A stretch of DNA of 64,000 bases. It comes from Glossina fuscipes. Lineage: Eukaryota > Arthropoda > Insecta > Diptera > Glossinidae. How positions within the stretch are numbered: the first letter of the stretch is position 1; each line of letters starts with the position of its first letter. The stretch lies in contig NW_023998416.1 in NCBI RefSeq assembly GCF_014805625.2, forward strand, positions 11,002,976-11,066,975. The letters are read 5' to 3'. The position numbers were made by a program, and so were the translations under genes. Shown piece after piece: positions 51,325-62,468 of the stretch. The notes under the pieces are model-generated. The model was given only the letters and a program-made list of their open reading frames with translations, was not told the origin of the DNA and searched no databases.

Positions 51325-52012
51325 ATCTTTTATACCTATCAGCGGAAAAAATATAAATATGCCTACTCCATAATATTGGATGGGCATGGCTGATTTCTTC
51401 TATCTTTACAGAATAATTTTGTGGAAATTTTGTACCCCGTATCTGTTATAGTTTGTGAGCAACGAATAAACGGCACGAAAAGCAAAGGTGTTCACGGACC
51501 CGCCTTGTAGGCATGTTCTTTGACCTGTTTGGGTTAAATACTTTTGCAAATTTGTAGGGGAGAATATTTATCATAGTTATCATAATAGTCGGACAGACGA
51601 ACATGCTTAGGTGTATTTTGAAATTGAAACTGTTTAGGAATTTATATACTTTAGGGGGTTTTTGAAGCTTGCTCCCTTGCATTGTAAAGGTATTGAAAAA
51701 AGCAATTAAATTTTGATATACTCGTAGGCGTGATCAATTTTTCCCATTTCCCTACAGATACCTAGAGAGTATTTTTGCAAATTTATCTTTTTTAGTTTAT
51801 GAGTAATGGGCAAAAAAACAATTTTTTTTTCCTTTTCGAAACCAGAGCTGTTCTCAGCTTACGTGGTACGTGATGATAGGCGTGTCCTTCATTTGATTTG
51901 ACCCCTTTTGAATAACATCTTCAAATTTGTAGTAGATGGCTTTAATTTTTTTTTACAACAGACCTTTTGCAGACGGACAGACGGACAGACGGACACGCTT
52001 AAGTCGATTCGG

Positions 52013-52051
<39 letters not shown>

Positions 52052-52115
52052 GTGGTTCATGAAGCTTCCTTCTGGGCGCTGCAAACGTTTTGAAGAAACT
52101 TCTCGTCCTTTAGTC
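51325..52115 (-). repeat. Family B, two adjacent minus-strand copies
   Basis: Two units are visible, each with a GACAGACG..CATGCTTA or GGACACGCTTAAGTCGATTC block followed by a GAAGCTT..C(T/C)CC(T/C) block. The second includes a 30-bp AT array at 52,019-52,048. The unit order fits a composite or nested copy. Confidence 0.55.
52019..52048. repeat. (AT)n microsatellite inside family B
   Basis: Uninterrupted TA alternation of about 30 bp at the position where other family B copies have a short TATATAT. Confidence 0.95.
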
Positions 52116-53805
52116 ATGCGTACAATTAGTTAATTAATTCGCTCAGATCGAATATGCTTGTAGTTACCGTTAACTGTTGTTTAAATATGAATAAAATAAA
52201 ATCTTTTTTATCAACATGAAACGAAGACGCATTTGCTCGATACGCATCGCATATTGTGAAACGATATTTTCAGGCAATTTAATAACACTTCATAGATATG
52301 TAGGAAATAAATTTGAAAAACACTCTTATAGATTCCGTTTTAATTATGCGGCTTTTTCATGGCAGTTGTAGATAAACCAAACTTAAAATCCAACTATGCA
52401 TTTCTAGCCAATACATAAATATAGAAAGACAGACAGATAGTTAAACCCTTTGTACGATTGGTACAATTTCCGACGCATAATATCACACGTTACAAACATT
52501 TGAAAAACCCAACATAACCTTTGCGATGGGTATCGGAGAAAAAAGAAGAAAAAAACATTTGTCTGCTGCTGCAGTCACTTCTTATAAGCAGAGATCGAAG
52601 ACTATTATAAATAATAATTGACAGCAAAGAGTTAAAGGCGGGCGTTTAGAGATAAATAAAAAACACATTTTGCTTATGTAAATGTGTAAATGGGTAAGTG
52701 AACGTGAAACGGTAATATAGTACAACGAAGAAACATAGTAACCAGTTTTTTTGTTTTTTTTGTTTTTTTTGCTTTTTTCTTTATTATTACATATTTATAT
52801 TATAAGTAAACAAATATGCTTTAATGGGTATGTTTTGATAGCTTATGTGATAATTTTTGTTATTGTTTTGAATAAAAATCAGAAATTTAGAATTGAAGCC
52901 GTCTCGTAAGCTTTATTTGCTTAATAGTAATTGTAAATAGAAAATCTAAGCCAAGAAGCGTAAGAAAAACCATATGTTGTTCGAGAAAACAGATCTAATG
53001 TTTAAGCTAAAAATGTTTTCTTTTTCAATAATTATAAGTAAATTTGTATTGATCATTTTTATGAATACGTTTATGTATATATCGATCAATTTCAGAGTAT
53101 AAAATCCCCGTACAAGCCGCTATTAGGCCATCATTTCGTCGACAGCCATTAAACAAAACATTTAGTAAAATAAAAAAAAATAAAAATAAAAAAAAAATAA
53201 AAAAAAAAAGAAAGAAAGGAAATAAAAAATTAAATAAAAATTTGCAAAAAAGAAAAACAAATTTGTTTTTTGTTTCTGTTTTTCTTTGCAATGATCCGAT
53301 CCCTCTCGTCAAGAGGCCTTCGCTCTCCGTCTGCGTTTTGAAGGAGTACAAACTGAAAACAACTCTGCCATAAATTGTAAATAAATAATTTAAGTGAATG
53401 CATGGGTTTTAAAGACAATAACAAGAAAAGCAAGTGAAGTGAGCATAAAGTAATAAAAGCGCTAAAATTCAAAATATGCGGTTTAGTTCCTCAACGTAAA
53501 TTCAACTAGTCAAACGAAAACCTGAAACCAAAGTGGACACACGTTACTCGTGTTGAGCAACAATTTGACATTTACACCCAAGATTTTCTTATAAAAGAAA
53601 AGAATATATACATTGTATATATTATATGTATATAATCGAGATAAAAAAAAGTAACGCAAGAAAGTAAACACAAAAGAAAATATTAAAGTAAATTTTTTAA
53701 ATAATTTACAAAATATTTATTAAGTTTAATAAAGATTGTTGTGTTAGTGTTATTACGTTTGCCTTGAAATAGGAAAGTTGTCTAGCTGTGCGCGCTTAAG
53801 TGAAA
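52116..53805. other. Upstream region of the large glycoprotein gene
   Basis: AT-rich spacer. It includes a long A-rich tract (53,167-53,240), a TATAAAAT at 53,098-53,105 followed by TCATTT (53,131-53,136), and a second TATAAAAG at 53,590-53,597. Either could be a core promoter for the gene starting at 53,806. The first pair has a perfect initiator but spacing slightly longer than usual, so neither is assigned. Confidence 0.3.
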
Positions 53806-56800
53806 ATGTTAATAAATCCGTTAAACTGGTTTACAGGGTGGCTGACAATTGCACTTTTGCAAGGCAATCTCCCTGCATTGAATACTGTCCAAGCCTTACC
53901 AATTGATAACTTGGAAAATCCGATAAAACAATTACAACTAAATCTCGATATCGTCAGCCAACAATTAAAACAGATTGCAAAAGAAACTGAGGCATGCAAG
54001 CATGCATCTAATTCAACAGGCCTTAATAAGACCGCCGATCACAATATAACCGATATAACTCAATTGCTGGAAAACACTATTTCCTTAGATCGAAATATAT
54101 CACATTTAGATGAGGAGAAAGGAAACTTGTCAAGTTCTTCTAAAAATCAATCGTCCAACTATCCGGCAAATGAGGAAAATGTGATAAGAAACATAAGATC
54201 AGCAAATGCTAAACAACACCATACAAATGCAACAGCATCGCTTGCAAAATCTAAGAAAAGAGAAGAATCTTTCGTTGCTTCCGCGACGAACGAAAATGTC
54301 CCAAATGCAACGGATGAAACTAATCAAAATGATCGTCAAATTGATAACTTTGCCAGTTTTACTCGAACCGATCCCGCATATGCTGGAGCAGATCGTCAAA
54401 GTTTATACAGTAACGCGGAAGCAGCGTATACGATAAGTGAAAATGCAAATAGATTTGAAGAGACCCATATGTCGCTCATCGACAAACCGATGCAAATTTC
54501 TGGAAATCAGCAAACCTCAACGGGAAACACACAAGCAAGTAATGTTATTCATCGATCGCATCATAATGTATCGTTTAGTAGGCCCCAAAAAGTTTATAGC
54601 AGTTTAGATGACTTCGAAAATAATACTGAGACAAATGGAATTGAATCGTTCAATGCGCAAGAAGAAAGATCCAGTTATGACAGTTTCGAACAATCGGATC
54701 CTTTAAGGCTTGCTATCAATCAAACGCGAAATCTAAATGCAACAAATGCCACTGGCGTCACAAAGTCAACTCTCTCGTCTAAACCTTGCCATGCTGCCAG
54801 CAGTGATGAAAATATGTCAATAAGTAGTGAAATAAAACAACAAAATTTAACTAGAATCGAGAGAGCAATAAATGAAACATTAGCGTCGAACGTAAATGCA
54901 TCACTTGAGATTTCTCAAAAGACCAACAATGATAGTGGACCGCTAAACGCATCAAATGTAACACGTACCGACAATGAAACTACAACGCCAGCTAACTTAG
55001 ATGGCGATAGCTATTCGACATTGAACTCGAATCAATTGAAGAACTTTATTATATCTAGTCAAAGCAAATGTGCGACCGAACAGATTGTAACAGTTCAAGA
55101 GCCACTCGGTGACGCTAATTTTCAAGAAACTGATCTCTTAGGTTTTCTGTTAAATCAAACATTAAATGCAACAAATTCGAGGCGCAATCCGGGACCGTAT
55201 CATAAGACTTTGCCACTTCCGCCGAGAAAAAGGAATGATAATTACGACGAAGATGATGTAGAAGAATCCGAGAGCGAAATCGACGCTAGTAAGGAAGCAA
55301 ATGTTGCCGAAAATGCCGAAAATGCCGAAAATGCCGAAAAATCAACCGCAACAGATACATGGGAAGAGAAACCATCGAGCAAAAGTGTTGAAAACGACGA
55401 TTCCGAGAGTTCGACAGAAAGTGTTGGAACAATTGGACAAAATTTGACTGCCAACACTGTAGCAAATGTCACCGATGTAACAGATGTTAATATGTCAAAT
55501 AATGACTCTGAGGAAACGCGCAGCGACATCAGTGATGAGAATTTGGACGAAAATACAACCGAGCAACAGAATTCCGCCCCGAATACTGAGTTAATAAGCA
55601 ATGCAACTGATTCAAATACGACCTATGTCACCAATGGCACCAAGGCATCGCTAAACGAATCCGTTTCACATTCTTCTATCAATATCACAGCCAACGAACA
55701 AAATTCAACTACGAACTTGGAAGCAATTGACGACAGTCCAGAACATCTAAATACCGTCAATTATGCAGGATTTGAAGAAATGAGTCTCTTTGAGTTTTTA
55801 GTAACCCAATTAACTAAAAATTTGACAGCAAAACATGCGAAAAATGCAAGTCATGCTGCAAGCCTAGCTACATCTGCCAATTTAAAAACGAAAACTGCAA
55901 ATACAGAAAATGTAGCGACAACATCTTTCAATGAATCTCAGGCACATGATACCACCAATTTGACATTAGAAACTAAACCGTCAATAGATGACGTGGCATC
56001 AAAAATTGAGGAACAGCAAAATGAACCGGTGACACTTTACGATGTTGCCGCTTTTCGCGAAGATAAACCCAACAACGTAATTTCTACGGGAATTGAACAA
56101 AATTCAACTGTAAAACCAGCAGCAATTAATGCGAGCAAAAGTGGATCACACATTGCTTCCAGTTTTGCGGAAAATGAGCCGGTAACTGCTTTATCAAAAC
56201 AAGAAAATTTAAATCTAACTGCAAGAGCAACGGAAAGTCCAAACTCTTCTACACTCACTGTAGGCTCACAACAATTATTTAACAGTGATGAAGACGAAGC
56301 AGGGGGTAAGGTGAACATAGATGATGAGACTCGAAAAGTGAACGATTACACTAGTTTTAGAGAAATGGAAGTTTTAAAGAATTTGGTAAATGATATAGTG
56401 AAGAATTTAGGATCGAAAGACAATTCAACAAACATGAAACATTCGGCTAAGAAAACAAACATGACACATTTAGCGAATAACAAAAACGAAACATTAAAGG
56501 CATTGGATGGAACTCTGCCAGGAAAAGCGGGCCAAGCAGGTGCAGGTAACATTACAAAGGGACCTAAAGGACTTGTCGAGACTGATACTGACGATGAAAT
56601 CGCGGGAGTATTCAAACTTAACAAAATCAAGCCAGTTATTGCGTCAAATCAACAAGCAACAAACTCAACACCTGACACAAATCAAACTGCATCGCTGAAT
56701 GCATCCTATACGACAAACGTAACTAATACGACAAGTGAAAGTGTAGCAGCATCAAATACCTCAAGCGTGCTCGGCGAAACTATGGAAATAGCAAATGCCA

Positions 56801-59250
56801 CAAATCCAACCAACGAAACCACAGCAACAGAAGACGCAATAGGGTCGGCTAACAAAAGTGTAGTTGCAGAAAATGCTCCTGGGCCAAGAAACGAAAGTGT
56901 AGCAACAGCAGATGAAACAGAATCGGCCAACAACAATAATGTAATAATTGAAAATGCTCCAGAGTCAGGAAACAAGAGCCTAGCAATAGAAAATGCCACA
57001 GATCCAACCAACGAAAGTACAGCAACAGAAGATGCAACAGGATCGGCCAACAAAAGTGCAACAGCAGAGAGTGCTTCAGAATCAAGAAACGAAACTGTAG
57101 CAACGGAAAGTGAAACAGAAGCGACCACAGGTAGTGTAGCAACGCAAAACATAACAAATCCTGCAGCAAACGCAACAAGCGGAACCAGTGAAAGCGTACA
57201 GCAAGCAAATACAACGGACGTGGCCAACGAGACTATGTCCACAGCAAATAAAACAAACTCTAATAACGAAACTGTCAATGCGTCAGATTCAATCGAAAGC
57301 GAAAGTATAATGGCAGCAAATGCAGCAAACTCAGCAAATGAAACAATTGGGAATAAAGTCAGCGAACTCGCAGCAATTCCAACAAACGTTAGCAAAGATA
57401 TAGCGCCAGCAACAAACGCAATCGTCGAAAGTGTCCCGATTGCTGAATCCCAGACAATTCAGAGTTTTGCAAGTTTTGCAGAAAATAACCCAATAACCAC
57501 TTTTGTAACTCAAGCCGTTAAAAATGAAACAAATGCGATAAACGAAACTGTACTATGTGATAGTCCTCAAGAAGCCCTCAAGCCAAAGTGTGTTGCAGCA
57601 GATCAACAAAATTTCACTCAAAATACGGAAATGATAAACGTAAACAGCACGAGTAAGGAAACTTGCTCGTGTAGTGCACATCACAACAAAGTTTCTCCCA
57701 TAAGAAGCTTTGTTGAAAAAGAATCTTTCGCTACCTTGAAAAATCCAAGTGTTGACGTAGAAGAGACGTTGGCATTTGGAGAATTGAAAAGAAACCAGGA
57801 AACTCATCATAAGGATATTCTTGTAGAGGAAAATAATGCAAACAATCATTCAATTGCCGCTCGATTAGGCGACCTTCAAAACTCGACTACCAACAAAACT
57901 GATATGCTGTCAAACGTGCCTTACGATACCTCGAAAATCGCTGAAGATGTTACAATAGACAGTTCTACATACCTACCCATTTCAGTTACTAGCGAAGAAG
58001 CACTACATTCACTGCGTACCTCCACAAAAAACCAATCCAGTGAGGCCTCTGCGACAAGTACCCTCGCAGCAAAGCCAACAACTTCAGACAATCAAACCAA
58101 ACCACTTAACGGCACTGAAGAGGCGAAAATCAGCGAAAATTTAAAACTAACTGCTTTTCAAACTAATTCATCGGCAGAGGAATATCATGTACATGATGCA
58201 AGCTCGTCTTCAAATGGCTTTCGTAGTTTTGCTCAAAACGAACGACGTTTCGCTGAAAAGACAAAAGCGACCAATGCAACTGCGCACAACATGCACGTTA
58301 GTATGAAAATAGGTCGTAGACCACAGGGCGAGCAAATTCCCTCGGAAAGTTTCCGATTTAAAGCTGACAGCGACTTTTATCGAGCACCACATTTTCTCTA
58401 TATGGATCAAGCAATAAAAACAGCGAAAAATCCTTTAGCAAATGCCAGCACAATACACGCGAAGGAAGAAGAAACAAATGCAACACTTCTCATTAAAAAC
58501 GTGACCAACAGTTGTTGTCATGCAAATTGTAGTTCGACTATGGGATGCGAAAATTTAAAGGTCGAAGAACTTTTAAATACTACGGACCAAATAAACATGA
58601 CTAGCAGCGCGACTGAAACTGCAAGCTTGACAAGTTCCTTATCGGGTAAGAATTTAGTATCATTTTGCAAATATTGAAAAAAATTTCAGGAATTTTTCTT
58701 AATGTTAACAGAAGCTTCGAACGACACCGTTCAAGTCAAACAAGCTGCCGAAAAGACTTTTGTGGAAGAGGCTGAATCGATGGGAGATAAGCTCTCAGCC
58801 ATGGACCAAAACACGCAAGATTTGAAAGAAAATTCCCGACCGGAAAGTTCGTCGGCGTTGCATAATATCGAATTCTTGAAGATAGCACAAAATCTTGCCT
58901 ATGAATTTGCTAGAGGCGAAAATCAAATAACCGAAGAAGAGTTTGGAAGAGTAGCGAAATTTCAAGACGATGAGGAAGGCGAGTTCAGTGTCGATGAAGA
59001 CACGAAGAGTATAACCGATGAAGATGGTCGTGAATCACGCACTCTTGAAGATGAAAGCGACTATACATCTGGCCAAGTAGCCGTCGAATTAAGCGCAGAT
59101 GTTGAGGAAACTACTACCATAGATGCTGCGGAATCGATTGAGCCCGAAGAATCCATGTACAGGGAACGTGCTCCACGTAAGCTAAAACATCATCGCAATT
59201 TAGATGGTGTCGAAATGTTCTACGGATACTCAAGCGTTAAACATAATTAA
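53806..59250 (+). CDS. Large sequon-rich, repeat-containing secreted glycoprotein, unknown family
   Basis: Exon 1 (53,806-58,645) and exon 2 (58,712-59,250) are joined by a 66-bp GT-AG intron (GG|GTAAGA ... TTAACAG|AA) to give 1,792 residues. I chose the ATG at 53,806 (context GTGAAAATG); it starts a hydrophobic leader ending near LPALNTVQA, a likely signal peptide. By hand I count close to 90 N-x-S/T sequons. The composition is dominated by Asn, Thr, Ser, Ala and Glu, and only about eleven cysteines are present, four of them clustered at 1570-1581. About a dozen degenerate ~20-residue modules recur (for example FEQSDPLRLAINQT at 294, FEEMSLFEFLVTQ at 656, FAENNPITTFVTQ at 1224). Residues ~995-1180 are 13-residue tandem repeats. 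Basic sites at KSKKR (148-152), PRKR (473-476) and APRKLKHHR near the C-terminus could be processed. The last ~130 residues are strongly acidic. This suggests a mucin-like, glue, matrix or eggshell product; function and family are unknown. Confidence 0.85.
55300..55337 (+). repeat. 9-bp tandem repeat coding AEN
   Basis: GCCGAAAAT repeated about four times in frame gives AENAENAENAE in the large glycoprotein, next to an acidic stretch. Confidence 0.9.
56788..57337 (+). repeat. 39-bp (13-residue) tandem repeats with 198-bp higher order
   Basis: The block encodes about thirteen units approximating [TAI]E[ND]A[TP]..[SPT].N[KE][ST].A, for example TEDAIGSANKSVV, AENAPGPRNESVA and TEDATGSANKSAT. 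Units 1-3 are most like units 6-8, so a set of five units (198 bp, start 56,788 versus 56,986) was duplicated. Most units carry one sequon. It lies wholly in exon 1 of the large glycoprotein gene. Confidence 0.85.
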
Positions 59251-59394
59251 ACATTATTGAGCGTTTCCTTGCAAGAAGAGCTAAAGACTCTCTTATAAAT
59301 CACATTATATTATATAAGTATATATACTTAATTAAAATTTTCATTTCTTTTCTTTTTGTTTTCAAATTAAACAAACTATGTGATAAAAATATAA

Positions 59395-59400
59395 AATAAA
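59395..59400 (+). terminator. Poly(A) signal of the large glycoprotein gene
   Basis: AATAAA about 145 bases after the stop codon at 59,248-59,250, followed within about 30 bases by T-rich sequence. Confidence 0.6.
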
Positions 59401-59689
59401 GTGACAGATTTTATAGAACATCCCTGCTTTAATTTATATCTACTGATTGGGTTGCTTTTCAGTTGATCGAGAACTAATAGCATTGTTAAGTGACGTTGAA
59501 GACAACGATCTAAATAATAATAAAAAATAAGTAAATTCCAAGTCTCAGAAGTACATATGTACTGGCATTTATACATGCATTCAATGATTAATAGAACATA
59601 TATAGAAATATTCGATCCGACCCTTTACAGTGCAATCAGAGAATTCGAAAAGAGTTCATTATATGCCTTTAGTGGCCGAATGCCATTAG

Positions 59690-59800
59690 AGGATGTGTTT
59701 AAGCATCTGCAAATTATTTTTACACCCTACACCGGCCATGGTACAGGGTACATTTGTGCGGACACATGCTGCACGCAGGTAAACTTAATGCCAATCAAGA
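59690..59800 (-). repeat. Family A terminal fragment, reversed
   Basis: Reverse-complemented it gives TGTACCCTGTACCATGGCCG followed by GTGTAGGGTGTA, close to the end of the 15.7 kb copy. A TTTGTGCGGAC block beside it matches the reversed CATCCGCACAAA block. A protein-like 86-codon frame with apparent splice sites overlaps it and is best explained by the repeat. Confidence 0.55.
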
Positions 59801-59817
59801 GAAAATCGTTTTCATAG

Positions 59818-61120
59818 TAAACCTATAAACAAAGGCTAAATTTCTCTCACACACCCATAGTTATTATTATAAATCGCATGAATAACATAAGTGCTTCTCA
59901 ATTGTGATATTTTGAATGCTCAATATTTTATAGACAACCTAAATACTGCACATGAGTTAGAGCTAACGTTCGCTAAAATAATAGAAAAAAATGATTTTTT
60001 TAACTTTTTTAATTTTTTTTTTTTTTTTGTTTTTTGTCAAGTCAAGAATAAAAATGTAGTCAGTCCACATTTAGCGCAATCTTAATGAACGACAATATTT
60101 GATACGTATTAATAATGAACGTTGCACACACACCTATGCATAGCTTGAAAATCAAATTGTAACAAACGAATAAACGTTCACTGCTATGGATTTTTATTGA
60201 CGCAAAAAAAAAAAAAACCAAAATTAAAGTAGGTTTATACATCTGACAATCGATCTTAAATATACCTTGCAGAGCGAAGAAATCTTCTAGACTATCTTTA
60301 TAGAGGCTTAGTTACTTACTTCGAACTTATATATGATATGAATATGAGAAAGATTTCACAGATTTCAGATCTTTGTAAATCTAGTATGCTTGCATAAGTA
60401 TTTCGAAAAGAATAGATTCTTGAAAGACTTCCAAGAAAAAAGTGATGACGCTTCGTTTTCAAAACCGATCTATGAAGATCAGAAAATATTTACAATCAAT
60501 TTAGGTATAAAAATATATATGATAAGGGACATGTGTACGGTATGAAGAAATTCGGCGCTAACGTAACTTGAATTGCTTATAAGTGCATATAAATGTTGTA
60601 CCAACATAAATATAATGACAACCTATAAAAAAAAAAAACGTCCTTGGTTACCGTAAAGCTAACATAACAAAAGTAAGTGAATCGCATAAATAAATAATTA
60701 AGCCAATCAAGTTCATTGGCTGACTAACGTGACGATCAAAGTTATTCATTAGAGCTAAAGGTCTTTTGATGCAGTAATCGAAAAATAAAAACGATATAAC
60801 TGTCTGTCTGTTTGATCTAAAAGGCAAAGAATGACGATTTTATTTTCTCTCGCTTTCGCTACCAAGTGTCCTTATCTAACACTAAGGCAGTAACTCTCTT
60901 TGACCGGCTTCATAAGATCTTTTTGTTCTTTCAATCTCCACTATGAAGAGCTGATCAAGTTTTGCTCCGGGAACTTCTTTGGTTATTATTCATTCGATTC
61001 ACCCGATCGATGTTGCATTGAAGTAACTATGAAACCTCCTCACTCAGGAAGGGCAGTAAATAAATATGATTTCAGATAATAATTTATTGTAAATATTTAA
61101 TTTATGATAATTTTTTTTTT
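59818..61120. other. Spacer, nothing recognised
   Basis: AT-rich with poly(A)/poly(T) runs. A plus-strand stretch near 60,960-61,075 has an open protein-like frame (GYYSFDSPDRCC) but no start, domain or splice support, so it is not called. Confidence 0.35.
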
Positions 61121-61760
61121 TTTATACCCATCACTGAAGGATGAAAGGCGTATTTCATGTTCGCAAAATGTTCGCAAGACCCAGAAGGGAGCATCAGAGG
61201 GCCCACAAAGTGTATACATTCTCAATTAGGGTTAAATTCTAAGTCAATTTAAGCATGTCCGTCTGTGGGTCGGTCCGTCTGTGCACTGACTATTGTAAAC
61301 ATTTATCTTCCCGCAAAAATTGAAGCAGTCGACTTCAAATTTGGCAGAAAAATTGGAAATTATTGCACGCAGGTTGATAGGCAAAATGGGCCAAATAGGT
61401 CATAGTAGACGGCCACAATACCTCGTAAACTGAGAACACCTCTGTTGTTGTGATCATTGCCCATCAGCTATAGCAGATAAATCTACAAGAATTTAAAAGC
61501 ATATCCTATAGGTGATGCTGTGGCACCTGTAAAAAAATGGAGAAAATGGACCACGCCTTCTCAATATAATAGTATATCAAAGTTTTAGATTTTTTTCAAT
61601 AGGTTTCTAACGAGCAGTAACCAGCTTCAAACACCCCTTAAAGTTTATAAATACTTGGCCAATATCAAATGCGGAATGCACTTAAACATGTCCGTCTGTT
61701 CGTCTGTCATCTGTCCACTGTCATCTGTGCAACTATCTAGCATTTAAGGTAAACGTTCTT
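61121..61760 (+). repeat. Dispersed repeat, most complete family B copy
   Basis: It begins TTATACCCATCACTGAAGGA and holds the full block order: AGACCCAGAAGGGAGC, AAAGTGTATACATTCTC, CATGTCCGTCTGTGGGTCGG, CAAATTTGGCAGAAAAATTGG, GGCAAAATGGGCCAAAT, CTCAATATAATAGTATATCA, CTTGGCCAATATCAAAT and a second CATGTCCGTCTGTTCGTCTG. No coding is seen. Confidence 0.7.
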
Positions 61761-62053
61761 AAGCGAAAATGAAGATATCGCCTACAAATTTGCAACAGAA
61801 TTTAGAAGTAACTTAAGCTTTTTCAAGTAAAAAAGATTTTTTTTTTTATAAATTTTTCTTTTCTTTCAACGCTAAAGTGACGGTGCTTAACATTCGACTC
61901 TTCTTCACTGTTAAGAGCATACTGCTGCAAGGAAAAGCTTAAAGGTTTTTTAAAGAATTTTAGATTAGTTTCCTTATGATAATTTTATTAAATTTTTATT
62001 CCTATAAATTATTTTTCACATACGTTTATAGCACTGTAAGATAATTATACTTG

Positions 62054-62468
62054 TTAAACTTCATCTGTCTCTGCTGGTGTAAAACTCATACGCTTAACGC
62101 AAGTGTGTGTAATAAAGCTTTGGCCAATCGTTTGCCTCTCTCTCTCTGTCTCTCTCTCTTTTGTAAGCCTCATTGACTGGTGCGGATATTTTCGCAGATG
62201 CAAAGCTAGAGAGAAATAAAACATGACTAACATATTCTGCATTAAATGCTTTCGCAAGTTCTAATTAATCGACTCCCTAATGAAACTGAATAAAGCATAT
62301 GCTTATTTGTTGAACAACTTATATTTTTTGTTACTACATATATTGTTATTATTATTTTTAATTAAAAACAAGCAAAAGATACTTACGGCCACATTGCGCG
62401 AAGTCTAGCACATATTCTCCACCTAAGGCGTATACACGATAAAGAACTAAGCCATGTCTTCGTTCGAA
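62054..62468 (-). CDS. Probable last two exons of an unknown minus-strand gene (partial)
   Basis: Exon 62,468-62,387 (82 bp) is bounded by acceptor CATTTTCAG and a perfect donor GGCC|GTAAGTAT. Exon 62,205-62,054 follows an excellent acceptor (TTTTATTTCTCTCTAG) after a 181-bp intron. In one phase-consistent reading the first exon gives HGLVLYRVYALGGEYVLDF and AQCG. The second gives LHLRKYPHQSMRLTKERE, passes through a GA microsatellite coding an Arg/Glu run, and ends KRMSFTPAETDEV-stop. A second phase is also open (ending WPKLYYTHLR-stop), so the frame is not certain. AATAAA hexamers follow on the minus strand near 61,983-62,000. Upstream exons would lie to the right. I do not recognise the protein. 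Confidence 0.4.
62136..62159. repeat. (CT)n microsatellite inside a putative minus-strand exon
   Basis: CT repeat with one GT interruption. On the minus strand it reads GA repeats coding alternating Arg and Glu. Confidence 0.9.

Noticed and set aside
53025..53472. Minus-strand frames of 108 and 80 codons rich in Phe/Leu
   Set aside because: They arise from A-rich tracts upstream of the large gene and have no domain.
56346..57395. Long minus-strand frames (up to 229 codons) opposite the large glycoprotein
   Set aside because: They are antisense shadows of the repetitive, codon-biased exon; no independent start, splice or domain evidence.
58646..58689. Alternative acceptor TTTCAG at 58,689 for the large gene intron
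   Set aside because: It would give a 44-bp intron, too short for efficient splicing, and puts exon 2 out of frame.
59557..59817. 86-codon frame with apparent acceptor (CTTTACAG) and donor (CGCAG|GTAAAC), looking like an extra exon after the large gene
   Set aside because: Its 3' half is the reverse complement of the terminal block of repeat family A, so the frame is a repeat artefact.
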